Assembly: GCA_016713535.1 (NCBI GenBank)
Contig: JADJOY010000001.1
Location: 186,001-250,000, forward strand
Reading direction: 5' to 3'
From: Deltaproteobacteria bacterium
GTDB lineage: Bacteria > JADJOY01
Length of the DNA stretch: 64,000 nucleotides
In this document: piece by piece, positions 21,844-30,485 of the stretch
Position numbering within the stretch: the first letter of the stretch is position 1
Layout of the letters: each line of letters opens with the position of its first letter
Notes under the pieces: model-generated
The model's input: the letters and a program-made list of their open reading frames with translations, nothing else
The model's database searches: none
What the model was told of the DNA's origin: nothing
Program-made: the position numbers and the translations under genes

Positions 21844-22827
21844 CCACGCGCGAGGACGAGCTGCACCTGGCGCGGCGCTCGGCGGAGCGCTTCGCGCGCG
21901 ACGTGATCGCGCCGCGCGGCGCCCAGCTCGGCTGCGATCCGAGCCCGTGTGCGGAAGCGCTGGGCGAGGCGGCGACCGTCGGTCTGGTGGCGCTCGGCGA
22001 CGGTGCCGAGACCGGCGTGTTCGCATGGAACGACGGTGCGCCCGACCTGGCCCTCTCGAGCGCGCTCCTCGAGACTCTCGCGGCGACGAGCGGGGGCTTC
22101 GCGTTCCTGGTCCTCGTGCAGGGGCTGGCGTCGTGTGCAGCGCGTCAGCTCGACTGCGAGGCGCTCGTCACTCCGGCGGCAGTCGTGATGGCTGGCGGTG
22201 CGCTGTGCTGGGGTGGCTCGCTCGCGAGTCGGACGTTCCGCATCGACGACGCGCGGTGGGGCGGCGCTCCCGGGCTGTGCACCGGGCCGGTGCCGTGTGG
22301 CCCCGTGGAGGTTCTCGGCCTACGCGAGGCGCATCCGCACACCCTCGCCGACCACTGGCGCGCCGACCGGGCGCTCGGTGGCGCCGCTGGGGCGGCGGCG
22401 GTGGAGCGGCTGGAAGGGCTCGCCGCGCTCGGTGGCATCGCGATCGCCGCTGGGCTCGCGCGCGGTGCCCTCGCCGAGGCGACCGCTTACGCGGGTGAGC
22501 GGTTCCAGGGCGGTGCGATGATCGCCGAGCTACCGGTGGTGCGCGGCATGCTCGAGCGCGCGGCCACGCACCAGCAAGCGATCGCCTTGCTCGCCGAAGC
22601 CGTGGTCGCGCGGCTCGAGCCCGGCGGCTCCGCCGCACCAGCGCGCACCGCCTTCACGGCCGCCGCCGACGCGTGCGTCGAGTGCGTCACCGCCTCGCTC
22701 CAGGTGCTGGGCGGCTACGGCTACATGGCGGACTTCGGGCTGGAGCGCCGCTTCCGCGACGCCCACGCGCCTCGGCCCGCGATCCGGCGGCGCGCGGCCG
22801 AGCGTCGTGCCGGGCGCAGCGCCATGA
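21840..22827 (+). CDS. Degenerate acyl-CoA dehydrogenase subunit (frameshifted near its end)
   Basis: About 328 residues with the acyl-CoA dehydrogenase C-terminal domain (GERFQGGAMIAELPVVRGML, then QVLGGYGYMADFGLERRFRDAHA), but a poorly conserved N-terminal and middle domain lacking the TEPxAGSD signature. The frame as written runs on into the next gene to give a 751-residue fusion. Removing one C near 22769 gives DAHALGPRSGG... and a TGA whose bases overlap the ATG of the next dehydrogenase (ATGA), the usual coupling found in this window. I therefore read two genes joined by an indel. Pairing of a degenerate with a regular subunit mirrors the ChsE1/ChsE2 arrangement upstream. Confidence 0.65.
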
Positions 22828-24095
22828 CGCTCACCCAGTCGGCGGCCGACGCCTTCATCGCGCGCTTCGACCGCACCCGCGGCGCGCTCGATCCGATGAA
22901 GGTCCCGGCGTGGATGGAGTCGCTACGCGCCACGGCCGAGCGTTTCACGTCCGACCACGTGGTTCCGCGCCTCGCCGAGCTCGATCGGGACCTCCCCGAC
23001 GGCCGCCCCGATCCCGCGCTGATCCGCGCCGCGGCGCGGGCCGGCATCCTCACCATGACCATCCCGCGCCTCCTCGGCGGCGACTCCGGCGTGACCACGT
23101 TCTTCCGCTTCGGCGCGCGGCCGTTCGCGCTCGTCATCGAGGAGCTCGCGCGTGGTTGCGCGGGCGTGGCGACGCTCCTCGGCGCCCACCACCTCGGCCT
23201 CCTGCCGGTGCTCCTGAGCGGCGACCTGCGCCAGTACGCGCGGGTGCTGCGGCCCATCGCCGGCTCCGCGCGCGGGCTGGATCCAGGGCTCGCGGCGTTC
23301 GCGATCACCGAGCCGGGAGCCGGATCGGATGCCGAGGACACCGAGGGCTCGCGGACCGCGCGGCTCTCGTGCTTCGCCGTACACGTCTCGGGCGGCTACC
23401 GCTTGAACGGCCGCAAGTGCTTCATCTCGAACGGCAGCGTGGCGCGCTGGATCACGGTGTTCGCCGCCGTCGAGCGCGCCGAGGGCGTCGCCTCGTGGAC
23501 CTGCCTGGTGGTGCGCCCACCGGTGAGCGGGTTCTCGGTGGGCCGCATCGAGCACAAGATGGGCCAGCGCGCGAGCCCCGCGGCCGAGCTGGTGTTCGAC
23601 GACGTGTTCGTGCCCGAAGCCGACGTGGTCGCGGGCGAGAAGCGCGGCTGGAAGCTCAACCGCATGACGCTCGACGTGTCGCGCGCGGGGGTGGGCGCGA
23701 TGGGGCTCGGCGTCGCGCGCGGCGCGCTCGAGCGCGCCATCGAGCTGGCGGGGCGCCGCGACCTGGGGCCGCGGCCGCTGCTCGCCTATCCCGAGGTGCG
23801 CTTCGAGCTCGCCGACCTGATCACCAAGGTCGAGACCGTGCGCTCGCTGGTATGGCGCGCGTGCTCGACCTTCCCACCCGACGCGGCGCTCTCCGCCACC
23901 GCCAAGTGCGTGGCCGCGGACGTGGCGGTGGAGGTGGTGACGCGGGCGATGGCGCTCTTCGGCGACGCCGGGCTCACCGCCGAGCTGGGCCTCGAGAAGC
24001 GCCTGCGCGACGCGCGCCTGCTACAGATCTTCGAGGGCACCAACCAGGTGAACCGGGTGCTGGTCGCGGAGACGCGGCTGCCGCCGGCGCGCTGA
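22824..24095 (+). CDS. Acyl-CoA dehydrogenase
   Basis: 423 residues if started at ATG 22824. Full set of family features: ARGCAGVATLLGAHHLGL in the N-terminal helices, FAITEPGAGSDAEDTEG in the middle domain, GYRLNGRKCFISNG, GWKLNRMTLDVSRAGVGAMG, and LLQIFEGTNQVNRVLVAET near the end, where Glu of FEGTNQ is a good candidate for the catalytic base in this subfamily. Last gene of the plus-strand run; the convergent FAD oxidoreductase gene ends 58 bases away. It could introduce a double bond into a CoA-activated intermediate made by the array; the partner subunit is probably the preceding gene. Confidence 0.82.
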   Translation: MTLTQSAADAFIARFDRTRGALDPMKVPAWMESLRATAERFTSDHVVPRLAELDRDLPDGRPDPALIRAAARAGILTMTIPRLLGGDSGVTTFFRFGARPFALVIEELARGCAGVATLLGAHHLGLLPVLLSGDLRQYARVLRPIAGSARGLDPGLAAFAITEPGAGSDAEDTEGSRTARLSCFAVHVSGGYRLNGRKCFISNGSVARWITVFAAVERAEGVASWTCLVVRPPVSGFSVGRIEHKMGQRASPAAELVFDDVFVPEADVVAGEKRGWKLNRMTLDVSRAGVGAMGLGVARGALERAIELAGRRDLGPRPLLAYPEVRFELADLITKVETVRSLVWRACSTFPPDAALSATAKCVAADVAVEVVTRAMALFGDAGLTAELGLEKRLRDARLLQIFEGTNQVNRVLVAETRLPPAR

Positions 24096-24152
24096 ACGGG
24101 CGGGCGGCGCGCCGGCCCCGCGCCGCCTCCTGCGCCATCGGTGTCCGGACCG

Positions 24153-25698
24153 TCAGCGCGAGGAGGGACCGCTCGCGAGGTGCTCCACGACCACTTGGGC
24201 GGCCAGGTAGCCAGGGCCTCCCAGGATCATGCCGCCCGGGTACATGGAGGCACCGCCGAGGAAGAGCCCAGCGACGGGCGTGGCGCTCCGCGAGCACAGG
24301 TCGTTGGGCCGGTAGTAGCCCATCTGCAGCGGCTTGTAGGCGCCGTGCTTGATCGAGCCGCGGTGCATGGTGATGAGCTTGCGCTCGATGTCGAGGGGCG
24401 TGTGGTGGCGCCTCAGCACGACCTCGCCGAGCTCGGCGTGGCGCGCGAGCAGCGCGAGTGCCGCGTCGCCGAAGGACCGCGCCTCCTCGCGCCAGCGGTC
24501 GTGGTAGCGGGCCACGCTCTCGCAGCGCACCACCGCGTGGCCGGCGGGCGCGGCGCTCGCGTCGAAGCGGCTCGGCACCGTGACGTGGAGCCACTCGCCG
24601 CCGCGGTCATCGCCGGCGTCGACGCGCCGCAGGTGGGCGAGCAGCTCGTCGTCGGTCTCGAGGCCGAGGAAGACGATCATCGCCTCGTCGAGGCGCGGCT
24701 CGTGCGCAGCGGCGCGGAATCGCACGTCGCCCTTCACACCGAGGTGGAGCCCGAAGAGCGAGCGCTCCTCCCACTGCCAGCCCTCGGCCGAAGCGCGCAG
24801 GTCCTCGGGCATGGCCACGCCGCGCAGCAGCTCGACGAAGGTCTGCCGCGGGTTGAGGGTGGAGACCACCGTGCGGCCCTCGACGCGTGAGCCATCGCCG
24901 CACTCGACCCCGCTCACGCCGCCGGCGCCGACCACGATGCGCGTCGCCTCGGTGGCGTCGAGGACCACACCGCCGGCCGGCACGAACGCGCGGTAGATCG
25001 CCGACGACAGCCGGTGCGCGCCTCCTTTGACCCGACCCGCCGCGAGCATCCGGCACAGGTAGATCGGGAACAGGAAGCCGAGCGGCTCGTCGAGGGCGAG
25101 CCCCCACATCGCGGGAACGCGAGCAGCGCCATGCGCACCCGCGGATCGCGGAAGCCGTAGTGGTCGACGATCTGCAGGAACGTGAGCTCGGAGATCTCGC
25201 CGAGCTTCTGGCCCACCGGCGTGGCGCCGAGCGCCACCATCTGGTCAGAGCCCCGGCTTCGGCAGGTCGTAAGGTCATGGGGACGAGGTACTCGTCCAGC
25301 ATCGGCTGGAACTCGTCCCACATGCGGCGATAGGCGGCGGCGTCGGCGACGCTCAGTCCCGCGATGGAGCGCGCGGTCTCCTCGACGTCGCGGGTGAAGA
25401 CGAGCGCCTGGCCGTCGCGGAGCGGGAACGCGGCGACCACCGGCGGATGGACGTAGCGCACGCCCAGGCTCGCGAGGTCGAGGTCGCGATAGGCGGGCAT
25501 CCGCTCCGCCATCAGGTGGTAGACGGCGTGGAGGTTGAACCGGAAGCCGAAGTACTCCTCGGTGTTGAGCCCGCCGCCGGTCTCGTGGCGGCGCTCGAGG
25601 AGCGCCACGCGGTGCCCGGCGCGTGCCAGGTAGGCACCGCACAAGAGCCCGTTCGGCCCACCGCCCAGCACGATCGCGTCGTACACCGCGCCGCTCAT
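24153..25698 (-). CDS. FAD-dependent oxidoreductase, CrtI-like, paralog 6 (two frameshifts)
   Basis: About 515 residues after repair. Start ATG at 25698: YDAIVLGGGPNGLLCGAYL and ERRHETGGGLNTEEYFG. The frame shifts near 25245 (MTLRPAEAG... to QMVALGATPVGQKLGE) and again near 25113 (LLAFP to MWGLALDEPLGFLFP). The last third is intact and contains MHRGSIKHGAYKPLQMGYY and GLFLGGASMYPGGMILGG, linking it to paralogs 2 and 4. Its ATG overlaps the stop of paralog 7 (ATGA), so the two minus-strand genes form an operon convergent with the plus-strand array. If the shifts are real this gene is dead; sequence conservation on both sides argues for read errors. Confidence 0.75.
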
Positions 25699-27437
25699 CG
25701 CGCACCTCCCATGGCGGCGCCGCCGAGCCAGCGCGGGCTCACGCCGCGGTTGAGCGGGATGTCCGCGACGTTCTGCAGGAACCACAGGAACGGCGGTGTC
25801 GACCACCAGTCCTGGTCGCGGCAGCCCAGGTCCTGGCCGACCTCGTTCGCGGCGATGCAGCCGGTGGCGAGGTGGGTGGCACCGTAGGGGTGGATCGAGT
25901 TCGAGAGGTAGAGCCCGGGGAGGAAGCTGCGCGAGGCACCGCCCTGGACGATCCCCGGCAGCGGGCGGTTCTGGCCGTACTGCTCGGGGATCGCACTGCC
26001 GCCGATCATGTTGCCGCGGATCGCCGAGGGGTTCGAGTTCTGCTGGTCGAGGGGCGTGTTCACGAAGCGCTCGAGGACGAGCTTGCCGAAGCCGGGAGCG
26101 AGCTTCTCGAGACGCTCGGTGATGGCGTCGGCGAGCGGTAGGGCGAGCTCGCGCCACGCGTCCCACCCGGCGAGGCGCCGTCCGCGCCAGCTCCGCGGGC
26201 ACGGCGGCACGCTCATCCACGCGAACATCGTGTGGCCGCCGGGCGGCGCCTGCGAGGGGTCGGCGCGGGTGGGGATGAACCAGCCGCCCATGACGTCGTC
26301 GGGGATGACCCCCGAGAGCAGCCGCGTGAGCCCCGAGCGCAGCTCGTCGAGGGTCTCGCCGCCCAGGTAGCCGACCCACGAGCGCTGGATCGCGGGATCG
26401 TGGGCGGCGGAGGCGAACTCGGGATCACCGGTGAGCGCGAAGTGGACCCCCATGAGCTGGGGGTCGTCGTAGTCGAACCCCTTCACCAGCCGCGCGCGCT
26501 CGGCGCCGATCACGTCCTCGCCGAGCAGCCACAGGCAGGTCGGCACCAGCGTGAGGTTGGAGACGACCACCCGCGCGCCGATCTCCTCGTTCGGGTAGAG
26601 CGCGTCGCCCGAGAGCCGCACCCCGCACGCGCGCCCGTCGCGCACCAGGATCTTCTCGACCGGACAGGTGGTGTGGATCTCGCCGCCGTGGGCGAGGACA
26701 CAGCGCACCAGCGCGTGGGTGAGGGCGTGCGAGCCGCCGCGCGCGGTGTGGACCGGCATCGGCGCCAGGCCGGCGAGGCTCAGCACCAGAGGGCCGACGC
26801 GGCGGTGGAGCGGCCACTGGCCGGTGAACTCGCCGAGCGCCGCGGGCAGGGTGCGGACGTGCTCGGACTCGAAGAGCGTCTCGAGGACCTCGAAGCCGCC
26901 CATGCGCAACACGTCGTCGCCGCCGAACGGCGCGCCCAGCTCTCTGAGCAGCACGTCGTCGAGGGCCGCGAGGCGATCGAAGGCGTCGGCGTCGGGGCGC
27001 CCGTAGAGGAGCCGCTGGTTGAGGTCCAGCACGTCGCCGGCCTGGTCGTTCAAGAAGCGAAGGATGGTGCGCTGCACGTGGGCGTCGCGCTCCGAGGCGC
27101 GCGCCACCGACGCGTCGGTGATCGCGGGGTCGAGGGCCTGCACCACGTTGGTGCCGTCGCCGAAGGTCTTGGCGAAGAGCACGTCGGTGCCGAGCAGCTC
27201 GCAGCCGAACGAGTCGAGGGTGAGGTCGCCCATCGCCGGGCTGAGCGCCGGCACCAGCCACGCGGCGTGGGTGTTGTGGAGGAAGCCGGGCTCGCCGAGC
27301 TCCACCGTGTCGCAGTGGGCGCCGCACTGGCCGCGCGCCTCCAGCACCGCGACCCGCTGGCCCGCTTTCGCGAGGTACGCGGCCACCGTGAGACCGTTGA
27401 TGCCGCCGCCGATCACGACCACGTCGAAATCCCGCAT
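25695..27437 (-). CDS. FAD-dependent oxidoreductase, CrtI-like, paralog 7
   Basis: 580 residues, intact and the longest of the set. FDVVVIGGGINGLTVAAYL at residues 4-22, EARGQCGAHCDTVELGE replacing the usual GGG motif, and a C-terminal FAD contact PGLYLSNSIHPYGATHLATG. It differs strongly from the other six, and resembles the NAD(P)/FAD-dependent oxidoreductases found beside beta-oxidation genes in soil bacteria. ATG at 27437; 180 bases separate it from the FGE-domain gene upstream, and that gap shows no clear element. First gene of the two-gene minus-strand operon. Confidence 0.8.
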   Translation of the reverse strand: MRDFDVVVIGGGINGLTVAAYLAKAGQRVAVLEARGQCGAHCDTVELGEPGFLHNTHAAWLVPALSPAMGDLTLDSFGCELLGTDVLFAKTFGDGTNVVQALDPAITDASVARASERDAHVQRTILRFLNDQAGDVLDLNQRLLYGRPDADAFDRLAALDDVLLRELGAPFGGDDVLRMGGFEVLETLFESEHVRTLPAALGEFTGQWPLHRRVGPLVLSLAGLAPMPVHTARGGSHALTHALVRCVLAHGGEIHTTCPVEKILVRDGRACGVRLSGDALYPNEEIGARVVVSNLTLVPTCLWLLGEDVIGAERARLVKGFDYDDPQLMGVHFALTGDPEFASAAHDPAIQRSWVGYLGGETLDELRSGLTRLLSGVIPDDVMGGWFIPTRADPSQAPPGGHTMFAWMSVPPCPRSWRGRRLAGWDAWRELALPLADAITERLEKLAPGFGKLVLERFVNTPLDQQNSNPSAIRGNMIGGSAIPEQYGQNRPLPGIVQGGASRSFLPGLYLSNSIHPYGATHLATGCIAANEVGQDLGCRDQDWWSTPPFLWFLQNVADIPLNRGVSPRWLGGAAMGGAR

Positions 27438-27619
27438 CGCATCCCTCCGGACGGATGGCCTGGTACGCGCAGCGGCCCGCGCCTCGAGCCCCCGCGCGCG
27501 ATCCGCGTCCCTGGTCGGGAGCGATCGTCGGCTACGCGACCGTCAGGTCACTGTGACCCACCGCACGCTCGCGGTGGGGACCGACCGCGCGCCCGAGCGT
27601 CGCGACCGTGTGGCGTCGC

Positions 27620-28612
27620 TCACGGGCTCTTCGCGCAGCGGAAGCCGACGATCTCGTTGCGCTCGGCGGGGTCCATCCGCCCGCGCACCGCCGAGGGCAG
27701 GAACACGCCGAGACTTCGCCACGAGCCGCCGCGCCGCACGCGCATGTCACCGCTCTCGGGGCCGGACGGATCGGTGCGCGGGCTCTCCGCGTAGTAGTCG
27801 GGTGACCAGTGGTCGGCGACCCACTCCCACACGTTGCCGGCCATGTCGAGTGCGCCGTACGGCGAGGCTCCCGCCGCGAACGACCCGACCGGCCAGCTCG
27901 CGCCGCGTCCACAGCCGCGTACCGCGCCTGGATCCTCGCCGCGATCGTTGAACGCGACGCGTACGCACGTCGGTGGCGCGTGGCCCCACGGGTAGGGCCG
28001 CTGGTCGCCGCCACGAGCGGCCTTCTCCCACTCGGCCTCGGTGGGCAACCGCTTGCCGACCCACGAGCAGTAGCTCTGGGCCTGGTTCCAGTCGACGCAC
28101 GCCACCGGATGCGTGGGCCGGTCGGCGCCGGGGCCAGGGCAGCGTGGGCCGGGGGCGCGGCACGGACCGCGCTCGACGCACGCGAGGTAGGCGTCGACCG
28201 TGACCTCGGTGGCGTCGATGAAGTACGCACCCAGCGTCACCTCGTGGGGCGGTCGCTCGTCCTCGCCGCCGTCGGCGCGACCCATCACGAACGAACCGGC
28301 GGGGACCGCCACCATGCCGGGAGGCGCCTCGGTGAGCGCGGGTGGCGGCGGGACGAGCGCTCCGCCCTGGGGTGGGAGGTCGGCGGCGCCGCCGGCGTCG
28401 GCGGGCGTCGGCGCTTCGATCGCGCTCGTCGCCGGGCCACCGGCCTCGCCGATCGACTCCGGTATCGGCTCGCGACCGATCGACCAGAGCACGCCGAGCG
28501 CCAGCACCAGCACCGCCGCGGCGAAGCGCTGGGCGGCGCGCGCGGCGCGCACGCTGTCGCGCTCGAGGCGCGCGAGCTCCTCCGGATTCGAGGTCAAGGC
28601 GGTGCGGGTCAT
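27620..28612 (-). CDS. FGE-sulfatase / SUMF1 domain protein with N-terminal membrane anchor
   Basis: 330 residues. A single transmembrane segment (about residues 29-46, RFAAAVLVLALGVLWSIG) is followed by a Pro/Ala-rich linker and a formylglycine-generating-enzyme fold from about residue 100: GMVAVPAGSFVMGRADGGED, IDATEVTVDAYLAC, RLPTEAEWEKAARGG, DMAGNVWEWVADHW, RRGGSW, and the closing GFRCAKSP. Only one Cys is at the C-terminal active-site region, so true formylglycine synthesis is uncertain; many members of this fold are non-catalytic binding or kinase-associated domains. ATG overlaps the stop of the preceding membrane protein. An FGE-type arylsulfatase (C-S-P-T-R) is encoded at 52-54 kb. 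Confidence 0.8.
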   Translation of the reverse strand: MTRTALTSNPEELARLERDSVRAARAAQRFAAAVLVLALGVLWSIGREPIPESIGEAGGPATSAIEAPTPADAGGAADLPPQGGALVPPPPALTEAPPGMVAVPAGSFVMGRADGGEDERPPHEVTLGAYFIDATEVTVDAYLACVERGPCRAPGPRCPGPGADRPTHPVACVDWNQAQSYCSWVGKRLPTEAEWEKAARGGDQRPYPWGHAPPTCVRVAFNDRGEDPGAVRGCGRGASWPVGSFAAGASPYGALDMAGNVWEWVADHWSPDYYAESPRTDPSGPESGDMRVRRGGSWRSLGVFLPSAVRGRMDPAERNEIVGFRCAKSP

Positions 28613-30270
28613 GGCGCGCGAGGCTCGAACGCCGCGGCGCGGGCGCCGGAGCGAAGCCGCGCGGCCGCGACGCTCCCCGCCGCGCGGGCGGCGTCGGCGA
28701 GGTCGCGTCGCACCTCGTCGGAGCGGATCTCGGTGATGCGCACGCGGTGGGCGAGCTCGTCGAGCTCGGCGACGCGCCGCTCCTCGTGGCGCGCGTCGCC
28801 CGCGTCGCTCGCCTCGAGCGCGGCGAGCTGCGAGCGTTCCGCCATGCGCTCGCACCACGCCGTGACGCCGCTCGCCCAGCGCCGACAGAGGGCGTCGAGG
28901 CGCTCGAAGGTGGCGCTCTCCACCGGGTACCGGACCGGGTCCGGCAAGCGCTCGATCGAGACCCTGAGCGCGCCGACGCGGCGCGCGTCGAGCTCGTCGC
29001 GCGGGCCGAAGCCGAGCTCGTCGAGGGCGGCGACCAGCGCGTCGACGGCGGAGTCCGCGAGCGCGTCGTGGAGCACGCGGGCCTCGTCGAGGGCACCGAA
29101 AGACGCCGCGCCGAGGACCCACGGCGCTTCCGGATCGGCCGCGCACAGCGCGTGATGGGCGCGCGCGTTGTCGATGAAGCTGCGCACGAACGAGGTCGCG
29201 GCCGGGGATTCGGCGACGAGCCGGGGCACCCGCGCCACGCTGCACACCTCGTGGAGCGCGCCGGCCGCGTCGCGAAGCGAGCCGCCGTCCGCGCCGAACG
29301 GCAGCGCTGGCTCGCCGTCACCGCTCGGGCCCGCGGTGCCGTCGAGCTCCTCGTCGCCGTCGAACCCGAGCGCCTCGAGGAGCTCGGCCACGTGTGCCGC
29401 GGTGGGCGCGATCGCGGTGCTCTCGAGCGCCGCGCGGACGGCGCGCGCTTGCGTCGAGGTGAGCGGGTACGGCGCGGGGGGCGGCCTGGCGGCCCCGGCG
29501 AAGACCGGGGCGAGGGCCGCGTGGCTCGCGTGGAAGTCGGCCCAGGTCCGCGCAACCCAGCGCGGCAGGGCCAGGATCGGCAAGCTCGCCGCCGCCGCCA
29601 CGAGGGCCACGACCTGGATGGCGGTCGAGTCGAGGACGACCGCTGCGAGCGCGCCCGCCAGGCCGAACGCTGCGGCAGCGAGCACGGCGGCTCGCCACGG
29701 CAGCCGCGGCACCGCATCCGGCCCGGCCAACGGGCCCGCACCCTCGTCGGCGGCGGTCAGGACGGGGCCGGTGAGAGCGCGCCGCGCGGCCGGGCGCTCC
29801 GGATCGACCGCGGCGCTCACCGTGGCGAGCGCGGTCAGGGCGCGGAAGCGCAGCTCGGCCTCGGCTCGCAGGTACGCCTCGACGCGCGCGCGTGCGTCGC
29901 GGCGCAGCTCGGCGCGCGAGGCGTCGAGGGACGCGAGCAGGGCGCGGGTGTCGACGTCGAGCTGCTCGAGCGCCCAGTCGCGGAGCAGGGCGTCGCGCGC
30001 GGTCCGATAGGAGAGGCCGCGGACGGGGAAGGCCGAGCGCACCTCGCGAACGCGGCGAAGCAGCTCCTCGAGCTCCCCAGGGCGAGCGCGAAGGTGCTTG
30101 TAGACGGGCTCCCACGCCTGGAAGGCGTCGGGACACTCGGCGATGCGCGCGCGCAACGCCCCGAACGAGTCGAACGCCGACCGCGCGCTCGCCGTGGCTA
30201 GCTTCGGGGCCCCGCTCTCGTTCGCGTTCTCGACATCGTCGCTCAACCTCTCCAGGACGTCCGGTGGCAT
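28609..30270 (-). CDS. Hypothetical protein with central transmembrane pair
   Basis: 553 residues, family not recognised. The N-terminal half is Arg/Glu/Ala-rich and helical, compatible with coiled coil (residues about 60-160, LEELLRRVREVRSAF, ALLASLDASRAELRRDARARVEAYL in part). Two adjacent hydrophobic segments lie near residues 195-245 (AAVLAAAAFGLAGALAAVVL and VVALVAAAASLPILAL), followed by a long soluble C-terminal region that is again helical. ATG start. The ATGA overlap with the FGE-domain gene says the two are made together; they may form a membrane complex, with the FGE domain as the exported part. That is inference. Confidence 0.65.
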   Translation of the reverse strand: MPPDVLERLSDDVENANESGAPKLATASARSAFDSFGALRARIAECPDAFQAWEPVYKHLRARPGELEELLRRVREVRSAFPVRGLSYRTARDALLRDWALEQLDVDTRALLASLDASRAELRRDARARVEAYLRAEAELRFRALTALATVSAAVDPERPAARRALTGPVLTAADEGAGPLAGPDAVPRLPWRAAVLAAAAFGLAGALAAVVLDSTAIQVVALVAAAASLPILALPRWVARTWADFHASHAALAPVFAGAARPPPAPYPLTSTQARAVRAALESTAIAPTAAHVAELLEALGFDGDEELDGTAGPSGDGEPALPFGADGGSLRDAAGALHEVCSVARVPRLVAESPAATSFVRSFIDNARAHHALCAADPEAPWVLGAASFGALDEARVLHDALADSAVDALVAALDELGFGPRDELDARRVGALRVSIERLPDPVRYPVESATFERLDALCRRWASGVTAWCERMAERSQLAALEASDAGDARHEERRVAELDELAHRVRITEIRSDEVRRDLADAARAAGSVAAARLRSGARAAAFEPRAP

Positions 30271-30443
30271 CGACGCGCTCCCGGCCTTCCCTCCGCGGGG
30301 CTCACTCTATCCGTCGCCCCCCTCGACTCGGGACCGGTGGGGCGCGGATCGTCGGGCGGGGCGGCGCGGCGCGCACGACGAAGCGTGCGCCTCTGGGTGC
30401 GGTCACGGCGAGCCTGTGACGAGCTCGAGCGGGGCGGAGGCGC

Positions 30444-30470
30444 CGCGGGGGAACGGAGCCCCCCCCGCGC
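30444..30470. repeat. REP-like palindrome
   Basis: GCGGGGG then loop AACGGA(G) then a CCCCC-rich arm, in the 215-base gap between two minus-strand genes. Same loop (ACGGAG) as the units at 44378 and 56137. It could also end transcription from the membrane-protein side. Confidence 0.45.
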
Positions 30471-30485
30471 TCCGCTCGCGCGCGG

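Noticed and set aside
11381-27437. Conventional carotenoid biosynthesis cluster
   Set aside because: Many CrtI-like genes, but no phytoene synthase (CrtB), GGPP synthase or lycopene cyclase.
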